A stretch of 27,504 bases of DNA from Candidatus Nomurabacteria bacterium (GCA_943357975.1 CALRGS010000003.1:1-27504), one strand, 5' to 3'; numbered from the stretch's first letter, positions 6,558 to 13,991 are shown. Notes: a model not told the origin generated them from the sequence alone. Numbers and translations are program-made.

Positions 6558-7631
6558 ATGAAATTTTTATCACAAGTACAACCAGAGGAATTGAAAGGTA
6601 AGAAGGTTCTTTTGCGCCTTGATTTGAATGAGTCATCCCTTGAAAAACCTGATCGAATTATTAAATCAATGCCGACAATCAATTTCTTGAAAGAGGCGGG
6701 TGCTCAGGTTATTATTATTTCTCATATTGGACGCGATCCTCACGAGACACTGGTTCAGATCGCTGAGTATATGGATATTTCCATGACCAAGGAGTTTGAT
6801 GCTGAGCTTTTGGAAGCAAATCAAGTTATTATGCTTGAAAACTTGAGGCAGAATCCTGGCGAGGAATCGAATGACGAAGCTTTTGCGCAGAAGCTCGCAT
6901 CATATGCGGATATTTATGTAAACGATGCATTTGCCGTATCTCACCGTGCGCACGCATCACTCGTTGGTGTTCCCAAGCTGTTACCAAGTTATGCAGGGTT
7001 ACAAATGGAGCAGGAAATGAATCACCTGTCACAAGCTTTTCATCCTACGAGTCCAAGTATTTTAGTATTAGGTGGCGCAAAGTTTGAAACCAAACTTCCT
7101 GTGATTCAAAAGTTTTTGCCGATAGTCGATCATATTCTGATCGGTGGGGCGCTGGTGAATAATTTCTACAAGGAAATGGGGTATGAAACTGGGGCATCGC
7201 TCATTGACCAGACAGCGAACATTACACACCTTATAGGAAATCCAAAAATCCTAATCCCAGAAATAGTGATTGTTGAAAATGAAAAAGGCCAAGAAGAAAA
7301 ACTAGCGAGTGCTGTGGCGCTCGGGGACAAGATTGTGGATGTAGGGGTGAGTGCGCTGGAGAAGTATTCGGACGAATTTCGCGCAGCGAAATTCGTCCTC
7401 TGGAACGGCCCTCTGGGCAATTATGAAAATGGTTTTACCGCAGGAAGTAAAAAGATTGTAGATCTGATTGTGACCAGTGGTGCCGTATCGATTGTTGGTG
7501 GAGGGGATTCAGTTACCCTTATTGAGGGACTAGGTCTCGCGGACAAGTTTACATTTCTTTCTACGGGGGGCGGTGCCATGCTTGAGTATTTGGCGAATGG
7601 AACATTGCCAGGGATTGAAGCGTTGGGGTAA
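6558..7631 (+). CDS. pgk: Phosphoglycerate kinase, shortened
   Basis: A 357-residue kinase transferring phosphate from 1,3-bisphosphoglycerate to ADP; most bacterial forms have about 390-400 residues. Substrate-site motifs are LRLDLN (20-24), SHIGRD (55-60, usually SHLGRP), MLENLR (92-97) and NDAFAVSHRAHAS (122-134). The nucleotide side shows GGAKFETKL, WNGPLG and GGGDS (314-318). The N-terminal domain is shortened between the substrate arginine region (PDRI, 31-34) and the HxGR motif and just after it. Residues 271-281 are encoded by a perfect 13-bp inverted repeat. The ATG at 6558 is four bases after the tpiA stop, without Shine-Dalgarno. A strong terminator follows. Confidence 0.94.
   Translation: MKFLSQVQPEELKGKKVLLRLDLNESSLEKPDRIIKSMPTINFLKEAGAQVIIISHIGRDPHETLVQIAEYMDISMTKEFDAELLEANQVIMLENLRQNPGEESNDEAFAQKLASYADIYVNDAFAVSHRAHASLVGVPKLLPSYAGLQMEQEMNHLSQAFHPTSPSILVLGGAKFETKLPVIQKFLPIVDHILIGGALVNNFYKEMGYETGASLIDQTANITHLIGNPKILIPEIVIVENEKGQEEKLASAVALGDKIVDVGVSALEKYSDEFRAAKFVLWNGPLGNYENGFTAGSKKIVDLIVTSGAVSIVGGGDSVTLIEGLGLADKFTFLSTGGGAMLEYLANGTLPGIEALG
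7370..7398. repeat. Perfect 13-bp inverted repeat inside pgk
   Basis: GGACGAATTTCGC (7370-7382), loop GCA, GCGAAATTCGTCC (7386-7398). It encodes about residues 271-281, just before the conserved WNGP motif. In the mRNA it would be a very stable hairpin. Confidence 0.9.
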
Positions 7632-7642
7632 CATGAAATGAA

Positions 7643-7677
7643 AAAAGAGCCAAACTGTTGCACAGTTTGGCTCTTTT
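7643..7677. terminator. Bidirectional terminator after pgk
   Basis: AAAAGAGCCAAACTG (7643-7657), loop TTGCA, CAGTTTGGCTCTTTT (7663-7677): a 15-bp perfect stem serving pgk and the convergent gene at 7684-8130. Confidence 0.92.
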
Positions 7678-7683
7678 AATGAA

Positions 7684-8130
7684 TTACACATGATTTTTTA
7701 TGGGAGCATTTTTCTTGAGAAACTGATATACCTGGTCAGTTCTTTTTTTGAAAAACATGGAATTGAATTCCTCATTGGGGAACATTCCTTGTGTCAATTC
7801 TGGGTTTTGTTGAAACCATAATTCTTTTGCAAAAAGAAGGTATCCCAGATTACGGATAATCTTGTTCTGGGCACCTGGGTGTTGCGCATCACCTGAGTTT
7901 CCATATAAATTTCGAAGCAGGAAGGCCTTCTCCAAATAGTGTTCTTTAGGCTCGAAAACAATAGATGTAATTGCTTCTGCGGCAGCCTCAGGTGCACAAG
8001 TAGGTTCGTTGAAGGCTTTTTCTATATCGGAAATACGGATGCTTTCCGATAAGCGTTTTTTGAGAGCGATGTGCATAAACGATAAGTCAAATAGTTCAGA
8101 GGTTGGCGTTGGGATACTGGAAGGGTTCAT
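7684..8130 (-). CDS. Cytosolic protein of unknown function
   Basis: A 148-residue soluble protein, not recognised. No signal peptide or membrane segment. It looks mostly helical and charged, with a Lys-rich end (FLKKNAPIKNHV). It is a single gene between the pgk terminator and divergent recJ. On the minus strand a TACAAT/TATTAT-like region about 35-45 bases upstream of the ATG is the likely promoter, leaving an AT-rich leader without Shine-Dalgarno. Confidence 0.7.
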   Translation of the reverse strand: MNPSSIPTPTSELFDLSFMHIALKKRLSESIRISDIEKAFNEPTCAPEAAAEAITSIVFEPKEHYLEKAFLLRNLYGNSGDAQHPGAQNKIIRNLGYLLFAKELWFQQNPELTQGMFPNEEFNSMFFKKRTDQVYQFLKKNAPIKNHV

Positions 8131-8236
8131 GGTACAAGGGGTTTAGGTTTTTGAAATTTAATAATATTGTACTCATTTATCTATAAATGTCAAGGGTATT
8201 TGCATTTCCACCTATCGAAACGGGAGGGGTGGTATG

Positions 8237-8245
8237 TGTTACAAT
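8237..8245 (+). promoter_or_regulatory. Extended -10 for leaderless recJ transcript
   Basis: TGtTACAAT ends seven bases before the ATG at 8253. This position supports 8253, not the upstream in-frame ATG at 8187, as the recJ start. Confidence 0.6.
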
Positions 8246-8252
8246 GCTTCAC

Positions 8253-9965
8253 ATGACTGGACCAGAACTCCTCGAGAGATTGCTCATGAAACGCGGAATC
8301 GTAAGCGAAATAGATCGCGAGAATTTTCTGCATCCAAAATATGATGCGATGTATGATCCCTACCTGATGCATGATATGCAAAAAGCAGTAGACCGGATTT
8401 TCCTTGCAATAGAAAACAAGGAAAAGATTTGTATTTATTCAGACTATGATGCGGATGGAATTCCAGGCGGTGTAATCCTCCATGATTTTTTCAAGAAAAT
8501 TAATTATGAAAATTTTTGTAATTATATTCCACACCGGCACAGTGAAGGGTATGGAGTCCATAAAGAAGCACTCGAGGGTTTTGCAAAAGACGGTGTGAAG
8601 TTGGTTATTACTGTGGATGTTGGGATTACAGCCGTAGAGGAAGTTGCCCATGGGAATAGTTTAGGACTCGAGATTATTATTACGGATCATCATGAACCCT
8701 TGGAAGTGTTACCAGATGCTTTTGCAATCGTGAACCCAAAACTTGGGAGTTATCCTGATCGCATGTTGTGTGGTGCAGGAACTGCATTTAAATTAGTTCA
8801 AGCACTGGTAGCCGCAGCAAGAAGAAGTCCTTCTGTCGATGCCGAAGCCTGTTTGAGCGAAGCGAGTTCTGCAGGCAAGACAAAGGAGCTTCTTCTTGCT
8901 GCGGCGGAAGGTTGGGAAAAATGGCTCCTTGATATGGCAGGCCTCGCAACACTTTCAGATATGGTGCCGTTGAAAAACGAAAACAGAATCATTGCGTATT
9001 ACGGAATGAAGGTATTACAAAAAACTCAACGTCCAGGATTGCAATCATTATTTCAAAAATCAGGAATCAATGTAAATTATTTAACAGAAACTGACATTGT
9101 TTTTTCTATTACTCCGAAATTAAATGCTGCATCACGCATGGCACATCCTGATGACGCATTCAAATTACTCGCAACAAAGAATACAGGGGAAGGACTTGTC
9201 GCAGCAGAACACCTTTCAAAATTAAATGACGAGCGTAAGAAAATTGTTGCAACGATTATGCGCGATGTCCATAAAAAAGTAACAGCTCGTAAACTAGATC
9301 ATGGGCTGCCGAATATTTTGGTAATGGGTGATCCTGCATGGCCAGCGGGAATCCTTGGACTGGTTGCTTCAAAAATTATTGAAGAATATTCCGTGACGAC
9401 ATTTATTTGGGGATCAGAAGGCGAGAATATTAAAGGTTCGTGTCGTGGGGTTGGCGATGTGTCGGTAGTAAAACTTATGCAAAGTGTTTCACACCTCCTT
9501 ACGCAATTTGGCGGTCACGAGGATGCGGGAGGTTTCACAGCGACGCGCGAGACGATTCACTTCCTTGAGGATGCGTTTAATAAAACGTATCAAGAAACTA
9601 AACATGAGGTTTCAAAACAAGTTACAGAAATTCTCTATGACATGGAACTGGAGCTCTCTGATGTGACCATGGAAAATTATCGAGCATTACGACAAATGGC
9701 GCCGTTTGGTATGGCGAACCCGAAACCTATTTTTGCTTTTAAAAATGTTGTAGTTGAATCAGTGAATCAGTTTGGTAAAACCAAAGAGCATCTAGAGGTC
9801 GTTCTCGGTCCGCGAGTACGCGCTATTTCATGGTATGCAAAACCAACGAGTTTCACGCATGAAATCGAAGCTGGAAAAACCATCACACTCCTTGCAGAAT
9901 TTGATCATTCAGTATTTCGCGGAAAAGAAGAACTTCGGCTCATGATAGTAGATGTGCTAGAATAG
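8253..9965 (+). CDS. recJ: Single-stranded-DNA-specific exonuclease RecJ
   Basis: A 570-residue DHH-family 5'-3' exonuclease of recombination and repair. Phosphoesterase motifs are DYDADG (64-69), HRHSEGYGVH (94-103), TVDVGI (120-125, where most RecJ have DNG or DCG), TDHHEP (144-149) and DMVPL (236-240). The DHHA1 part shows LNAASRMAHPDDA and GGHEDAGGF, followed by an OB-like C-terminus. The ATG at 8253 fits the extended -10 at 8237-8245; an ATG at 8187 would add 22 residues unlike the family. Residues about 187-218, between the CGAGTAFKL motif and DMVPL, are an Ala-rich insertion encoded by a 95-base inverted repeat. The stop codon overlaps the rnhA promoter. Confidence 0.93.
   Translation: MTGPELLERLLMKRGIVSEIDRENFLHPKYDAMYDPYLMHDMQKAVDRIFLAIENKEKICIYSDYDADGIPGGVILHDFFKKINYENFCNYIPHRHSEGYGVHKEALEGFAKDGVKLVITVDVGITAVEEVAHGNSLGLEIIITDHHEPLEVLPDAFAIVNPKLGSYPDRMLCGAGTAFKLVQALVAAARRSPSVDAEACLSEASSAGKTKELLLAAAEGWEKWLLDMAGLATLSDMVPLKNENRIIAYYGMKVLQKTQRPGLQSLFQKSGINVNYLTETDIVFSITPKLNAASRMAHPDDAFKLLATKNTGEGLVAAEHLSKLNDERKKIVATIMRDVHKKVTARKLDHGLPNILVMGDPAWPAGILGLVASKIIEEYSVTTFIWGSEGENIKGSCRGVGDVSVVKLMQSVSHLLTQFGGHEDAGGFTATRETIHFLEDAFNKTYQETKHEVSKQVTEILYDMELELSDVTMENYRALRQMAPFGMANPKPIFAFKNVVVESVNQFGKTKEHLEVVLGPRVRAISWYAKPTSFTHEIEAGKTITLLAEFDHSVFRGKEELRLMIVDVLE
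8811..8905. repeat. 95-base palindromic element inserted in frame in recJ
   Basis: GCCGCAGCAAGAAGAAG (8811-8827) is the exact reverse complement of 8889-8905. The pairing continues TCCTT (8828-8832) with AAGGA (8883-8887) across one bulged G: 22 base pairs. Inside, GCCTG (8846-8850) pairs with CAGGC (8871-8875) around a GAGCGAAGCGAG core. It adds about 32 residues without breaking the frame. Confidence 0.88.
9955..9963 (+). promoter_or_regulatory. Extended -10 for leaderless rnhA transcript
   Basis: TGcTAGAAT ends seven bases before the rnhA ATG (9971) and runs into the last codon and stop of recJ. Confidence 0.6.
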
Positions 9966-9970
9966 TTTCC

Positions 9971-10741
9971 ATGAAACAGTATTCAGCAAAAGACTTTGAA
10001 AAATCACTCGTAATCTTTACCGACGGGTCCTCTCTCGGTAACCCAGGTCCTGGTGGCTATGGATGTGTCATAGTTTTTCAGCAGCTCGATGAAGTGATTG
10101 AATTAGGTGGTAATAAAACAAAAACAACAAATAATGAAATGGAATTGTCGGCGGTTATTGCAGGATTGTCGCACAGCGTTTTCAATACTGCTGATGTAGA
10201 AATTTTTACTGACTCGTCGTATGTCATTAATGGTATTACTAAATGGGTGTATGGTTGGGAGAAAAATGGTTGGCAGACATTAGCGAAGCAGGAAGTTGCA
10301 AATAAATCACTATGGCAGAATTTGATCAGCCTTGTTCGGGAACGAGAAGTGCATTCAAAAGCTCTTGCAAAAATCAACTGGAACTATATCCCAGGCCATG
10401 TGGGTGTTATTGGCAATGAGCGGTGTGATGAAATTGCTACAAGTTTCGCGGCTGGCAAACCAGTTTCACTCGTGCGTGGAAAATTATCTACCTATGGACG
10501 TGATGTATTGAATTTCACTATTGATGAAACATTACAACAGGAAAAATCTGAGAAGCGTGCAAAATCAAATGCAAAAGCCCATTCCTACCTGTCTCTGGTA
10601 GACAGTGTCGCCATGCGCCATACGACCTGGGCAGAATGTGAAGCCCGGGTCAAAGGCAAGAAAGCAAAATTCAAGAAATCAATTTCCGCAGAAGACGAGA
10701 AAAATATTTTGCAAGAGTGGGGTGTAAAGGACTTTATCTAG
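9971..10741 (+). CDS. rnhA: Ribonuclease HI with C-terminal viroplasmin-like domain
   Basis: A 256-residue enzyme that cuts the RNA strand of RNA-DNA hybrids such as R-loops and primers. The RNase H fold covers residues 10-160. Catalytic residues are Asp18 (FTDGSS), Glu58 (NNEMEL), Asp81 (TDSSYV) and Asp153 (GNERCDE), with His143 in PGHVG. The basic WVYGWEKNGW loop lies at about 92-101. After a linker, residues 206-250 (YLSLVD, TTWAECEARVKG, KFKKSIS, DEKNILQEW) resemble the viroplasmin/hybrid-binding domain. In RNase H1 of eukaryotes and Bacillus halodurans that domain is N-terminal, so the order here is reversed. The gene begins five bases after recJ but has its own extended -10. Confidence 0.93.
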   Translation: MKQYSAKDFEKSLVIFTDGSSLGNPGPGGYGCVIVFQQLDEVIELGGNKTKTTNNEMELSAVIAGLSHSVFNTADVEIFTDSSYVINGITKWVYGWEKNGWQTLAKQEVANKSLWQNLISLVREREVHSKALAKINWNYIPGHVGVIGNERCDEIATSFAAGKPVSLVRGKLSTYGRDVLNFTIDETLQQEKSEKRAKSNAKAHSYLSLVDSVAMRHTTWAECEARVKGKKAKFKKSISAEDEKNILQEWGVKDFI

Positions 10742-10755
10742 AATTTATCTCCATT

Positions 10756-10764
10756 TGTTAGAAT
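10756..10764 (+). promoter_or_regulatory. Extended -10 for leaderless comEC transcript
   Basis: TGtTAGAAT ends six bases before the comEC ATG (10771), predicting +1 at the A of the start codon. Confidence 0.6.
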
Positions 10765-10770
10765 TTCCCC

Positions 10771-12102
10771 ATGCTAAAAATAGTGCTGGGGTTTTTTATA
10801 GGTGTAATTTTCCTCGTACGTATAGTGCTCTACGAGCATATTCATACTTCACAAATTCCTGAGGATTGGTTTGATCATAAGGTAACCATAATTGGAGTTA
10901 TTACCGAAGATCCAAATCGTGGACTTGAAACAACAACCTCTCCCCTAACCCCTTTCCTGCAAGGAGAGGGGAATCGAACGACTTCATCTAAAGTTCTCAT
11001 TAAGATGCAAAATGGAAACAAGGTTTCCTATGGCGACAAGGTCTCGGTCACGGGGACTATTAAACACCCAGAAAATTTTATGACCGATACTGGCCGTGAG
11101 TTCGATTATGTAAACTATTTAAAAGCCCATGACATCTATGGATTGATGACGGTTTCGCATATTGAAATAATTTCGCGTCATAATAAAAGTATTTTTGTAG
11201 AAAAATTATTTAGTATCAAAAAATATTTTGTAGGTACTATCAAGAACTTGTTTCCTAAAAATGAAGCAGGATTATTTGCGGGAATTATTATTGGAGAAAA
11301 GTCTTTGCTCCCCAAGGAGGTGCTTACGGATTTTCAAATTGCAGGACTGACTCATATAATTGTATTATCGGGATATAATATTACAATAATCGCACTCTCT
11401 ATGAGTACATTGCTTGCCTATGCAGGATTGGGATATCGTGGACGACGCGTAGGTGCGATGATAATCATTCCAATATTCCTCATTATGACAGGGCTCGGCG
11501 CATCGTCGGTTCGTGCGGGAATCATGTCGTTAATGATATTCTTTCTCCAAATTACTACGCGACCGGCACATAGTCTGAGGATTATTCTGTACACAGCTGG
11601 GATAATGATTTTTATAAACCCAAGGATTTTTTTGCATGATCCAGGGTTTCATATGTCGTTTCTTGCGTTCATTGGACTGATCTATGTAACGCCAGTAATG
11701 AATTTTTATTTTAACAAGAATGAAAGTGGTAGCTTCCTTAAGAAATTAATTATAGAAACAACGTCAGTTCAAATTTTTGTACTGCCGTATATTTTATGGA
11801 TGAGTGGTCGTGTTTCATTACTCCTGATCGTTTCAAATATTCTTACGGTTCCGATGGTGCCCATTATTATGGGGACAGGGTTTGTGGTGACTATCATAGG
11901 AATGATTGTTTATCCACTCGGTGCGATGCTTGCAGCTCCTATTAAATTTGGACTTACCTATATCATCTGGATTGCGCATGGGGTTGCGTCCATAGAAACA
12001 GCAACATTCATCATTCCTCGGTTTGGGGTGTGGGTGATGATAGGGGTGTATGTTTTAATTGTTGGATACTTGGTTCGGTGCCATGTTTATGGTACTGTTT
12101 GA
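10771..12102 (+). CDS. comEC: ComEC/Rec2 family competence channel protein, without metallo-beta-lactamase domain
   Basis: A 443-residue polytopic membrane protein of the ComEC/Rec2 family, the predicted inner-membrane channel for single-stranded DNA uptake. An N-terminal membrane segment (1-20) is followed by an OB-like DUF4131-type region (about 30-155). The competence domain (about 165-440) has the hallmark GLTHIIVLSGYNITII (192-207) and GLGASSVRAGIMS (about 240-252), with roughly eight membrane segments. Full-length homologues of about 750 residues have a C-terminal metallo-beta-lactamase-like nuclease domain, absent here as in many CPR forms. Residues 57-68 (SPLTPFLQGEGN) are encoded by a palindromic repeat. 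It ends with TGA. Confidence 0.9.
   Translation: MLKIVLGFFIGVIFLVRIVLYEHIHTSQIPEDWFDHKVTIIGVITEDPNRGLETTTSPLTPFLQGEGNRTTSSKVLIKMQNGNKVSYGDKVSVTGTIKHPENFMTDTGREFDYVNYLKAHDIYGLMTVSHIEIISRHNKSIFVEKLFSIKKYFVGTIKNLFPKNEAGLFAGIIIGEKSLLPKEVLTDFQIAGLTHIIVLSGYNITIIALSMSTLLAYAGLGYRGRRVGAMIIIPIFLIMTGLGASSVRAGIMSLMIFFLQITTRPAHSLRIILYTAGIMIFINPRIFLHDPGFHMSFLAFIGLIYVTPVMNFYFNKNESGSFLKKLIIETTSVQIFVLPYILWMSGRVSLLLIVSNILTVPMVPIIMGTGFVVTIIGMIVYPLGAMLAAPIKFGLTYIIWIAHGVASIETATFIIPRFGVWVMIGVYVLIVGYLVRCHVYGTV
10937..10971. repeat. Palindromic repeat inserted in frame in comEC
   Basis: CCCCTTTCCT (10949-10958), loop GCA, AGGAGAGGGG (10962-10971): ten pairs with one G-U. The preceding CCTCTCCCC (10937-10945) can also pair with the right arm. 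It encodes SPLTPFLQGEG, a peptide signature of dispersed GC-rich repeats of this type. Related motifs occur at 15630-15672 and 24173-24191. Confidence 0.8.
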
Positions 12103-12113
12103 AAAAACGCATC

Positions 12114-12893
12114 ATGAAAAGAAAAAAAATAATCACACTGAAACGAGCAGGCTATATTCCTGTGGACAAGCTTCGCACGTATGCAGAAATGCTCATTGAA
12201 AAGTTTCCAAGCCACTTTGCGAATTTTGAAGAAATGGATAAATACAGAATCTTTTTTCCAAGAATAAAATCGGAGCATAGAGAAAGAATTCTACTATTTC
12301 GCGGTAATCTTATGTATGCAATAACGTCAGTATTAGGCAATTATGCTGTAATTCAAGATTTAGCCATGATCTTTAGAATGCAGGATCGTTCAAGTATTAT
12401 TTATTCAATAAAAAAGGCTAAAACAAGTAATAAGAATCTCACCGATCTTTTGAAAAAAGAAATGGTAAAAATACATGAATCATTTGGAGGGGGTATTATT
12501 ACTCCCTACGAAGACACTCATGTACTTGTTTCCGATATTATTAACAACGAACAGTGGAAATGCCTTGTTCCAAAAGAGTATCTCGAGTTTGCAACAAAAC
12601 TTTTTGATGCCATTGAGCAAGATATGGGAATTAAAAGAGATGTTCTTTGTGCTATAAAAAAAGGCAATAATAATTTTGCATTGGCTAGTGATGTTTTCAT
12701 ATTTGTTTTTTGTCGTAAATATCCTGATATAACCGAGAAGTTTCTCGCTTATATTTTAGAACGAAAATCCCACTCATCAATTAGCCACTCGTTCTCTCGA
12801 CAATTTAATTATGGCAATCCAGCTGTTCAAAAGAATGATAAGACCATGAGATTCCACGATTTTGTTGGAATAATTAAAAAGAAGGTGCTCTAG
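12114..12893 (+). CDS. DNA-binding protein with two DnaA-domain-IV-like modules
   Basis: A 259-residue basic protein not assigned to a named family. Two segments resemble the C-terminal DnaA-box-binding domain (Trp-repressor-like helix-turn-helix). The first, about 64-101, ends RMQDRSSIIYSIKKA and compares with the DnaA signature GRDHSTVIHACRKI. The second, about 188-229, ends ERKSHSSISHSFSRQF. No AAA+ domain, Walker motifs or membrane segment is present, so it is not DnaA. It might bind DnaA-box-like sites as a regulator, but the function is unknown. The ATG at 12114 follows the comEC stop by 11 bases. A weak extended -10 (TGgTACTGT, 12090-12098) lies within the comEC end. A terminator follows. 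Confidence 0.65.
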   Translation: MKRKKIITLKRAGYIPVDKLRTYAEMLIEKFPSHFANFEEMDKYRIFFPRIKSEHRERILLFRGNLMYAITSVLGNYAVIQDLAMIFRMQDRSSIIYSIKKAKTSNKNLTDLLKKEMVKIHESFGGGIITPYEDTHVLVSDIINNEQWKCLVPKEYLEFATKLFDAIEQDMGIKRDVLCAIKKGNNNFALASDVFIFVFCRKYPDITEKFLAYILERKSHSSISHSFSRQFNYGNPAVQKNDKTMRFHDFVGIIKKKVL

Positions 12894-12898
12894 CCATG

Positions 12899-12927
12899 AA
12901 ATTCCCCAATAGCAAGGGGAATTTTTG
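12899..12927 (+). terminator. Terminator after the DnaA-like gene
   Basis: AAATTCCCC (12899-12907), eight-base loop, GGGGAATTT (12916-12924), then a T-tract. Confidence 0.88.
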
Positions 12928-12940
12928 TTTCTGCAAGAAA

Positions 12941-12949
12941 TGGTATACT
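12941..12949 (+). promoter_or_regulatory. Extended -10 for the SIMPL gene
   Basis: TGgTATACT (12941-12949). Transcription would begin near 12956, giving an AT-rich leader of about 37 bases without Shine-Dalgarno before the ATG at 12993. No clear -35. Confidence 0.55.
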
Positions 12950-12992
12950 TGATACGTCATCTCTAACGTAACCAGCTTTAATTAAAATTATT

Positions 12993-13817
12993 ATGTTTCA
13001 AAAAATCTATCAAAAATTACAAACCCGAGAAGGAATCACTCTTATCGCATCACTAGCCCTTATCGTTGCCACCCTGGGGATGATATTCGGAGGCTTCGGA
13101 AATCATCCTAAAACAGGAGGTTATCCTGACGGTATCCAACAGCCAGTTATTACCGTTACTGGGAATGGCCAGGTCTTTGCTGTGCCAGATGTTGCTCAGT
13201 TTACGTTTACTATTACCAAGGATGCTAAAACTATGGCAGATTCCCAAAAACAAGTTTCAGAACTTGGAAATGGCTTGATTGATAAGCTTAAAGCTGCAGG
13301 AATTGAAGGAAAAGACATTAAGACAGAAGGATTCAGTGCGTACCCTAAGTACGAAACAGCACAGCTAGATATGCGCCCATGTAGTCCTACATACTGCCCC
13401 CCATCAGACGGAAAGCAGGTTATTGTGGGGTACACCGTTTCTCATACGTATTCAGTAAAGGTTCGTAATCTAGATAATTCTTCTGATATTGCAAAGCTTT
13501 TGACGGATGCGAATGTTTCTTCGATCAATGGTCCAGATTTTACCATTGCAGATATTGATTCAGTAAAAAATGACGCTCGAGACAAGGCGATTACCGATGC
13601 CAAGGAACAAGCGAAAATCCTCGCTAAGCAATTAGGGGTACGCCTCGGAGAGATTGTTGATTTCCAGGTCCTTGATGGTGGGTATTATCCAATGCCTATG
13701 TATGCCAAAGCAGGGATGATGGATTCAGAAGCAACTCCTGTTCCTGCTCCAAATATTGAACCAGGACAGTCAGATATCAAGGTTCAGGTAAACATTACCT
13801 ATAGAATCCGAGGATAA
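12993..13817 (+). CDS. SIMPL (DUF541) domain membrane-anchored protein
   Basis: A 274-residue protein with an N-terminal membrane segment (about residues 15-35) and an extracytoplasmic SIMPL/DUF541 domain. The domain begins ITVTGNGQVFAVPDVAQFTFTI (split near residue 53-74) and shows the typical helix-rich repeat with SQKQVSEL, GIEGKDIKTEGFSAYPKY, YTVSHTYSVKVR and ARDKAITDAKEQAKILAKQLG. It ends in a beta strand VQVNITYRI. The family includes E. coli YggE, linked to oxidative stress, and BP26; the biochemical role is unclear. A short Cys pair (CSPTYCPP, near 132-139) in an extended loop may form a disulphide. It is a single-gene unit with its own promoter and terminator. Confidence 0.88.
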   Translation: MFQKIYQKLQTREGITLIASLALIVATLGMIFGGFGNHPKTGGYPDGIQQPVITVTGNGQVFAVPDVAQFTFTITKDAKTMADSQKQVSELGNGLIDKLKAAGIEGKDIKTEGFSAYPKYETAQLDMRPCSPTYCPPSDGKQVIVGYTVSHTYSVKVRNLDNSSDIAKLLTDANVSSINGPDFTIADIDSVKNDARDKAITDAKEQAKILAKQLGVRLGEIVDFQVLDGGYYPMPMYAKAGMMDSEATPVPAPNIEPGQSDIKVQVNITYRIRG

Positions 13818-13819
13818 CT

Positions 13820-13848
13820 AAAAAAGCACCTAGAAATAGGTGTTTTTT
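13820..13848 (+). terminator. Terminator after the SIMPL gene
   Basis: AAAAAAGCACCTA (13820-13832), GAAA tetraloop, TAGGTGTTTTTT (13837-13848). Confidence 0.9.
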
Positions 13849-13849
13849 C

Positions 13850-13878
13850 TTGACTTTAAACCAAAAATCAGGTACTCT
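13850..13878 (+). promoter_or_regulatory. Promoter of the tuf-rpsJ-rplC-rplD-rplW unit
   Basis: -35 TTGACT (13850-13855), exactly 17 bases, -10 TACTCT (13873-13878). The predicted start near 13885 gives a leader of about 107 bases. Confidence 0.7.
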
Positions 13879-13884
13879 GGCCAG

Positions 13885-13991
13885 GTTATTATTAATTAAT
13901 TGAGGGGCAGATCCCGGCTTATTTAATGGAACAGTGGCTTTTTTGGCTGCGCGTTAAATAAAGGAGTCTCCCTTCGCAAATAACATCTTAT
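13885..13991 (+). promoter_or_regulatory. Structured leader of tuf
   Basis: TTATTTAA (13919-13926) pairs with TTAAATAA (13954-13961). The stem can be extended by GATCC (13910-13914) with GGAGTC (13963-13968, one bulged G). This would bury the only GGAG in the leader, about 25 bases before the ATG. The closed 27-base inner region has a U-run. Role unknown; a protein- or NusA-responsive element is possible. Confidence 0.5.

Noticed and set aside
8187..8252. Upstream ATG as the recJ start
   Set aside because: The extra 22 residues resemble no RecJ N-terminus and the -10 box lies within them.
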